The notes beneath the pieces are model-generated. The model did no database searches, was not told the origin of the DNA, and saw only the letters and a program-made list of their open reading frames with translations. Made by a program: the position numbers and the translations under genes. A DNA stretch of 10,042 bases from Burkholderiales bacterium. GTDB lineage: Bacteria; Pseudomonadota; Gammaproteobacteria; Burkholderiales; Casimicrobiaceae. The stretch is taken from contig JAISPI010000112.1 in NCBI GenBank assembly GCA_031275075.1, forward strand, positions 1 through 10,042. Direction: 5' to 3'. Of the stretch, positions 6,650 through 10,042 are shown one piece after another; within the stretch, counting starts at the first letter, position 1; the number at the start of each line of letters is the position of its first letter.

Positions 6650-7320
6650 GAAGGTTCCTTTGCTGAAGGTGCTGTGCTCGCCGCTCCGGTTTCGGCAACG
6701 TCGGCGTTGTTCTTTGTGTTGTTTGCGGCTTTTATCGGCGCCGGATCGGTATGCAGCCGCATTGTCGCCTGCGCAATATTGCCTTGCGCCAGCAAAGGCC
6801 AGACTTCCAGCGCGTGGGCGATCGCGTCTTCAATGGCGCGCAACTCTTCGGCGCGCGGCGGCTTCAAAACGTAATCGGCCGGCTGCTGCTGCGGCGTCTC
6901 GGAATCGCGCGGATGGCCGATGCCCAGACGCAAGCGCCAGAACGCGGCGCTGCCCAATTGCTGCTGAATGTCGCGCAAACCGTTGTGACCGGCGTGACCA
7001 CCGCCCTGCTTCAGTCGGATGGCGCCCGGCAGCAGATCGAGTTCATCATGTGCCACCAGAATTTCCTCCGGCGCAATGTCGAAGAACCGCGCCAGTGTCG
7101 CCACCGCGCGGCCGGAAAGGTTCATGTAAGTTGTGGGCTTCAACAAACGTAAATCGTTTGCCGCTTTGGCAACATCACCAGAAAACTTCGTTTCGTTGGC
7201 GAATGTTGCGCCCAGCTGCGCCGCCATCGCGTCGGCCCACCAGAAGCCGACGTTGTGCCGTGTCGCCGCATAACCGCGCCCGACATTCCCCAGTCCGACC
7301 AGTAAACGAAACCGCGTCAC
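6646..7320 (-). CDS. pth: peptidyl-tRNA hydrolase with C-terminal extension
   Basis: Pth cleaves peptidyl-tRNA that drops off ribosomes and recycles the tRNA. The start is GTG at 7320: AAGGA (7333-7329) lies eight bases before it, and the protein then begins MTRFRLLVGLGN as the family does. A longer in-frame reading from 7380 would run through the terminator hairpin and is rejected. The 224-residue product shows Asn12 in LVGLGNVG, His22 in TRHNVGF, KPTTYMNLSG (61-70), HDELD (91-95) and GGGHAGHNGL (106-115), all active-site or tRNA-binding motifs. The last 34 residues (191-224, TDPAPIKAANNTKNN onward) are a low-complexity Ala/Asn/Thr/Ser tail beyond the usual end of about 190-195 residues. The stop overlaps the ychF ATG (ATGA). 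Confidence 0.96.
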   Translation of the reverse strand: MTRFRLLVGLGNVGRGYAATRHNVGFWWADAMAAQLGATFANETKFSGDVAKAANDLRLLKPTTYMNLSGRAVATLARFFDIAPEEILVAHDELDLLPGAIRLKQGGGHAGHNGLRDIQQQLGSAAFWRLRLGIGHPRDSETPQQQPADYVLKPPRAEELRAIEDAIAHALEVWPLLAQGNIAQATMRLHTDPAPIKAANNTKNNADVAETGAASTAPSAKEPS

Positions 7321-7339
7321 GCGTTCAATCCTTGAAATG

Positions 7340-7374
7340 AAAAACCCGCCGCGGCAAGTATACCTGGCGGGTTT
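7340..7374 (-). terminator. rho-independent terminator between rplY and pth
   Basis: On the minus strand AAACCCGCC (7374-7366) pairs perfectly with GGCGGGTTT (7350-7342) around a 15-base loop, and the T-run goes on to 7340. It is 16 bases after the rplY stop and 19 bases before the pth start. It should reduce, not necessarily abolish, transcription into pth-ychF. A TATACT hexamer (7362-7357, minus strand) inside the loop could be a pth -10 box, but I see no matching -35. Confidence 0.8.
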
Positions 7375-7390
7375 GAACAAACATTCCGGA

Positions 7391-8047
7391 TTATTCTGCG
7401 GACGCAGGCGACGATTGCGCCGTCGTCACCGGTTCGCCCGGAGCCGCCGCCGCTTCTTCCTCGCTCACTTCCTTGACAAGGCTAGCGCTCACCACCGTCG
7501 GGTCCTGGCCGCGCAACAGCACGGCGGTGACTCCGGATGGCAGCTTCAATGCCGACACGTGGATGGTATCGCCGACTTGTATCTCGGAAAGATCGACTTC
7601 GATGAACTCAGGCAAATCCTTCGGCAGACAAGAAATGTCCAGTTCGTTGATGACTTGATTGATCAACGCCCCGCCGAGCTTCACTGCCGGCGAAATCTCG
7701 GCATTAACAAAGTGCAACGGCACCCGGATATGGATCTTCTTGTTACCTTCGATTCGCTGAAAGTCAACGTGCAGCACCAGTTGTTTATACGGATGCATTT
7801 GCACGTCTCGCAACAATGCGCGCACGTCCTTGCCGTCGAGTTTGACGTTCAGAATCGACGAGTGAAATGCTTCCTTGCGCAGCGCGTGATACAGCGTATT
7901 GTGATCGAGCGTAATCGGTGTCGGCGCATTGTCGCCGCCGTAAAGAATGCCCGGCACATTGCCGGTGCGACGCAAACGACGGCTGGCGCCACGGCCTTCT
8001 TCCTTGCGCGACAAGGCGCTGATTTCCAGAACGGTTTGATTAGCCAT
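7391..8047 (-). CDS. rplY: 50S ribosomal protein L25, CTC type
   Basis: L25 of the long CTC form binds 5S rRNA in the large subunit. The 218-residue product has the 5S-binding domain (about 1-93: FEISALSRKE-type start LEISALSRKEEGRGASRRLR, NVPGILYGG, RDVQMHPYKQLVLHVDF), then the beta-rich TL5-type C-terminal domain (about 97-190, including HIRVPLHFVNAE, PEFIEVDLSEIQVGDTIHV), and an acidic Ala/Glu/Ser tail typical of CTC proteins. ATG 8047 is chosen because AAGGAG (8061-8056) stands eight bases before it and the protein then begins MANQTVLEIS as in relatives; the open frame upstream to 8164 is leader RNA. It heads the block rplY-pth-ychF. In many betaproteobacteria prs precedes this gene, but here a divergent TonB-type gene does. 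Confidence 0.96.
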   Translation of the reverse strand: MANQTVLEISALSRKEEGRGASRRLRRTGNVPGILYGGDNAPTPITLDHNTLYHALRKEAFHSSILNVKLDGKDVRALLRDVQMHPYKQLVLHVDFQRIEGNKKIHIRVPLHFVNAEISPAVKLGGALINQVINELDISCLPKDLPEFIEVDLSEIQVGDTIHVSALKLPSGVTAVLLRGQDPTVVSASLVKEVSEEEAAAAPGEPVTTAQSSPASAE

Positions 8048-8080
8048 AGGGCTGACTCCTTGATGTCTGCGGCCTTCCTG

Positions 8081-8141
8081 TCGGCAAAGAGCCGAATCGG
8101 TCGTCCGCGGTTGGCGACGAGCCTTGCGGAAGCCGCAAGGC
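8081..8141 (-). promoter_or_regulatory. structured 5' leader of rplY (three hairpins)
   Basis: Between the promoter and the ribosome site the minus strand can form three consecutive stem-loops. Hairpin 1: GCCTTGCGG/CCGCAAGGC, a perfect 9-bp stem with a CTT loop (8141-8121). Hairpin 2: TCGTCGC with GC(G)GACGA, seven pairs with one bulged G (8120-8101). Hairpin 3: TCGGC/GCCGA with a TCTTT loop (8095-8081), 20 bases before the AAGGAG. No T-run follows any of them, so they are not terminators. E. coli rplY is known to be autoregulated by L25 at translation; a similar role here is inference. Confidence 0.5.
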
Positions 8142-8154
8142 ATGGGAACCAATA

Positions 8155-8163
8155 AGTATAGCA
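8155..8163 (-). promoter_or_regulatory. extended -10 promoter of rplY
   Basis: The minus strand reads TGC-TATACT (8163-8155), an extended -10 element (TGn plus TATACT, one base off consensus). At 17 bp spacing the -35 position holds GAGTCT, a poor match, as is common with extended -10 promoters. The expected start near 8148 gives a leader of about 100 nt. Confidence 0.6.
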
Positions 8164-8262
8164 ATTTTTATACGGGAAGACTCGCCACAGAGCAAAAGAA
8201 AATGCCATCGCCCTCAACCCATCAGTCTTTTGTCATTGCCGCTGATTGCGGGCACCCGAAGC

Positions 8263-9288
8263 ATGTACAATGTTTTTTCCCGTATCCTTGATATTGCGCG
8301 TTTTTCCGTGTCGACCCCTCTTGTCCGGCCTTCTTCGCCGCCGCCTTCGTTGCCTGTTCCGCCGGGTACGCCGATGCTGCCGGACTGCGTTTGGCCTACT
8401 GTGCCTCCTTCAGGCCTGCAAGCGTTGTTCGCCAACAAACTGTTTCTGAAGTTTCTGGGAGGGTCGGTGGCCCTCCATATGCTGGCGATGACGGTTCATT
8501 TTTCATTCGAAGCCCGCGCCCAGTGGAACCAACATCAGGTCATGGAAGTGGTGCTGGTCAACAGCGCCACCAAAGAAAAACCGACCAAAGCGGAGGTGCT
8601 GGCGCAGGCCAATCTCGATGGCGGCGGCAATACCGACGAAGACCGGCGCGTCAAGACACCGCTGCCGAAGTTGCCGAAAGAGAGCCAGAAAAACGAACTC
8701 GACGCGGCAACCGAGAAAAGAATGGAACTGGAGAAAGCGATTCAGGAGTTGGTGGTACAGCAGCAAGCCACCAAGAACCTTCCCATGCCATTGCCGGAAG
8801 AAGAAACGCCGCCAGCGCCCGACCGGCCCGATGCGACCAAGTTGATGAATCAGACACTGGAGCTGATGCAGTTGGAGGCGCAAATCCAGAAAGAGATGGA
8901 GGCGTATCAGAAGCGGCCACGTAAACATTTCGTCGGCTCGCGCGCGCAAGAATACCGTTTCGCTCGTTATATCGAAGACTGGCGGCTCAAAGTCGAACGC
9001 ATCGGCAACTTGAATTATCCGGAAGCGGCGCGGCGCGAGCAAATCTACGGCAGCTTAAGGATGACCGTCGCCATCAACAGCGATGGCTCTGTTCACGATA
9101 TCACCATCGACGAAAGTTCCGGGCACCGAATCCTTGATGCCGCCGCCCGGAAAGTCGTTGAAATGGCTTCGCCTTACGGTGCTTTCCCGGGCGATATCCG
9201 CCGCGATGTCGATATTCTCTACATTACCCGCACTTGGTCGTTTACCCGCGGCAGCGGACTGGAGACGCACTACGCGGGGCCGCGGTAA
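8263..9288 (+). CDS. TonB-family protein (energy transducer TonB type)
   Basis: Parts in order, numbered from ATG 8263 (341 residues): a cytoplasmic N-terminal segment of about 58 residues, Pro/Ser-rich in the middle (PLVRPSSPPPSLPVPPGTP); one membrane segment (about 60-82), FLKFLGGSVALHMLAMTVHF, with Ser68 and His72 in the S-x3-H spacing of TonB; a charged, Lys/Glu-rich periplasmic linker with coiled-coil-like stretches (about 90-225); and a TonB C-terminal domain (about 235-330) with YIEDWRLKVERIGNLNYPEAARR, GSLRMTVAINSDGSV and ILDAAARKVVE. TonB proteins pass proton-motive energy from ExbB/ExbD to outer-membrane receptors; no exbB, exbD or receptor gene is here. The start is uncertain: TTG 8230, ATG 8374 or GTG 8401 are in frame and none has a good ribosome site. 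It is divergent from rplY. Family call is good, transported substrate unknown. Confidence 0.85.
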   Translation: MYNVFSRILDIARFSVSTPLVRPSSPPPSLPVPPGTPMLPDCVWPTVPPSGLQALFANKLFLKFLGGSVALHMLAMTVHFSFEARAQWNQHQVMEVVLVNSATKEKPTKAEVLAQANLDGGGNTDEDRRVKTPLPKLPKESQKNELDAATEKRMELEKAIQELVVQQQATKNLPMPLPEEETPPAPDRPDATKLMNQTLELMQLEAQIQKEMEAYQKRPRKHFVGSRAQEYRFARYIEDWRLKVERIGNLNYPEAARREQIYGSLRMTVAINSDGSVHDITIDESSGHRILDAAARKVVEMASPYGAFPGDIRRDVDILYITRTWSFTRGSGLETHYAGPR

Positions 9289-9297
9289 GGGCGTAGC

Positions 9298-9316
9298 GGG
9301 CCGGAAAATCCGGCCC
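9298..9316. terminator. hairpin between convergent TonB-type gene and comEA
   Basis: GGGCCGGA (9298-9305) and TCCGGCCC (9309-9316) form a perfect 8-bp stem with an AAA loop, 9 bases after the plus-strand stop and 10 bases after the minus-strand comEA stop. Its position between convergent genes suggests a two-way terminator, but there is no T-run directly after it on either strand. Confidence 0.55.
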
Positions 9317-9326
9317 TTCCCCATGA

Positions 9327-9659
9327 TTATTTTTTCTTTTCTTCTTTGGTCTTGCTTTTCGCGCTATTGGAATCGGTCTGAGACTCTTTCTTCGCCGATG
9401 TTTTTCTGCCACTGGAGACCGTTATATCGTCGCCTAATTTTGCGATCGTTTTTTCTCCAAACCCCTTGACGTTCTGTAAATCCTGAACGGATTTAAACGG
9501 CCCGTGCTGAATACGATAATCAATAATGGCTTGGGCTTTTTCGGGCCCGATACCGGACAATGTCTGCAACTCTTCCGAGGTGGCTGTATTGATATCCACT
9601 GCGGCAAAAGCACACAGCGAAAACAGCGCAAAAACCATACCAAGAATCAATTTCTTCAT
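9327..9659 (-). CDS. ComEA-like secreted helix-hairpin-helix DNA-binding protein
   Basis: The 110-residue product has a Sec signal peptide (residues 1-19, cleavage after CAFA) and then a ComEA-type tandem helix-hairpin-helix domain (about 20-80): VDINTATSEELQTLSGIGPE, the first hairpin GIG, HGPFKSVQDLQNVKGFGEKT with the second hairpin GFG. Proteins of this type bind double-stranded DNA without sequence preference; periplasmic ComEA pulls DNA across the outer membrane in natural competence. The last 27 residues are a Lys/Ser/Glu-rich low-complexity tail ending in EEKKK, which may add DNA affinity. ATG 9659 has AAGGA (9670-9666) six bases upstream. It follows hldD on the same strand, a common neighbourhood in betaproteobacteria. 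No other competence gene is in the window, so a role in DNA uptake is inference. Confidence 0.9.
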   Translation of the reverse strand: MKKLILGMVFALFSLCAFAAVDINTATSEELQTLSGIGPEKAQAIIDYRIQHGPFKSVQDLQNVKGFGEKTIAKLGDDITVSSGRKTSAKKESQTDSNSAKSKTKEEKKK

Positions 9660-9691
9660 GAGGGTTCCTTTTAAATAAAAAATGACAAATC

Positions 9692-9709
9692 AAGCCGATC
9701 GCTCGGCTT
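9692..9709. other. hairpin upstream of comEA
   Basis: AAGCCGA (9692-9698) pairs with TCGGCTT (9703-9709) around TCGC. On the minus strand it is followed after nine bases by six T (9680 and below), so it could end transcripts coming from hldD or lie in the comEA leader, 22 bases before AAGGA. Confidence 0.4.
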
Positions 9710-9743
9710 CCTTTCCCCCGTTGGCCACTTGGATTAACTACCT

Positions 9744-9777
9744 AAAAACAACAACGGCGAAAGCGTTAATCCGCCGT
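9744..9777 (-). terminator. candidate terminator of hldD
   Basis: On the minus strand ACGGCG (9777-9772) pairs with CGCCGT (9759-9754) around a 12-base loop, followed by TGTTG and five T (9748-9744). It is 74 bases after the hldD stop. A competing 8-bp inverted repeat, GGATTAAC (9731-9738) with GTTAATCC (9765-9772), overlaps it. A further perfect hairpin with no T-run (TTCTTGC / GCAAGAA, 9805-9821) lies nearer to hldD. Confidence 0.45.
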
Positions 9778-9851
9778 CATCGTTGAAAAATGATAATGCC
9801 CTGATTCTTGCAAGGCAAGAAAAGAGCAATGCAAAAATAACCATTACCACA

Positions 9852-10042
9852 TCATGTGTTATTTAGCCCACGCTCCGTTAACGTTTCAATATAACGCGCC
9901 ACCCCCGTAGCCACGTCGAACATCTTTGCCTTGTATCCGGTTCCCCGCAATTTTTTCAGATCGGCCTGGGTATAGCTTTGATATTTACCCACCAACTGCG
10001 GCGGAAACGGCACATACTCGATCGCGCCTTCCGCCACCCATT
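9852..10042 (-). CDS. hldD: ADP-glycero-manno-heptose 6-epimerase, C-terminal end
   Basis: This is the last 62 complete codons of a gene that runs out of the right edge of the window. The visible end, WVAEGAIEYVPFPPQLVGKY, then QSYTQADLKKLRGTGYKA and VATGVARYIETL, matches the C-terminus of HldD (RfaD), where EYIxFPxxLxGKYQxxTQADLxxLR is conserved. HldD turns ADP-D-glycero-D-manno-heptose into the L-glycero form used for the inner core of LPS. The apparent GTG start at 10037 is internal; the reading frame is open to the edge. The NAD-binding and catalytic parts are outside the window. comEA follows 192 bp downstream on the same strand, with hairpins between, so the two may be transcribed separately. 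Confidence 0.9.
   Translation of the reverse strand, partial: WVAEGAIEYVPFPPQLVGKYQSYTQADLKKLRGTGYKAKMFDVATGVARYIETLTERGLNNT

Noticed and set aside
6221..7340. Long plus-strand open frames (140 and 256 codons) over ychF and pth
   Set aside because: They are antisense to secure genes; the Arg/Pro/Ala-rich products are typical of shadow frames.
7321..7380. Longer pth start at 7380
   Set aside because: It would translate the terminator hairpin, lacks a ribosome site, and adds residues not seen in the family; GTG 7320 has AAGGA at proper spacing.
7337..8155. 272-codon plus-strand open frame opposite rplY
   Set aside because: It is antisense to rplY, with Arg/His-rich composition and no family motif.
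8048..8164. Longer rplY start at 8164
   Set aside because: The added 39 residues cover the promoter -10 box and leader hairpins; ATG 8047 has AAGGAG and the family N-terminus.
8266..8271. TACAAT as -10 box of the TonB-type gene
   Set aside because: It overlaps the likely start codon region and TTGTCA (8230-8235) is 30 bp away, too far for a -35.
1..10042. Mobile element, CRISPR, toxin-antitoxin or defence system
   Set aside because: No transposase, integrase, direct-repeat array, nuclease or toxin-type gene is present; every sizeable gene is a known housekeeping family and the two tRNAs show no duplicated 3' end as an attachment site.

Overview
The window holds ordinary chromosomal housekeeping DNA from a Gram-negative proteobacterium, most likely a betaproteobacterium. 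Cell-envelope genes (Tol-Pal, RlpA, a TonB-type protein, a heptose epimerase) establish the outer membrane. The neighbourhoods rplY-pth-ychF and hldD-comEA, the long CTC form of L25 and the DUF1178 protein next to mutY fit Betaproteobacteria. I cannot name a genus. GC looks moderate by eye, and gene density is high.

Left part, plus strand (1-5160): the 3' end of rlpA; a 243-bp gap with a candidate promoter and two palindromes; then tolB-pal-cpoB, the periplasmic and outer-membrane half of the Tol-Pal system, without tolQ, tolR or tolA in front of it. A GC-rich hairpin repeat and a rho-independent terminator close this unit. Next come mutY (adenine-DNA glycosylase) and a small DUF1178 protein.

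Middle (5161-5554): two tandem tRNA-Lys genes with anticodons TTT and CTT, a TATAAT box in front and a strong intrinsic terminator behind. A second hairpin, next to the terminator, serves the convergent ychF.

Minus-strand block (5555-8163): rplY (L25/CTC), pth and ychF, read in that order from right to left. rplY has an extended -10 promoter and a leader with three consecutive hairpins. An intrinsic terminator lies between rplY and pth, and pth and ychF overlap by ATGA. All three products concern translation or the ribosome.

Right part: a TonB-family protein on the plus strand, divergent from rplY, then on the minus strand comEA (a secreted helix-hairpin-helix DNA-binding protein) and the C-terminal end of hldD (ADP-heptose epimerase for LPS core).

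I found no mobile element, CRISPR array, phage gene or clearly undescribed system. The points most worth a second look are regulatory: the structured rplY leader, the paired CGTTACG palindromes before tolB, and the tolB-pal-cpoB unit apart from tolQRA.
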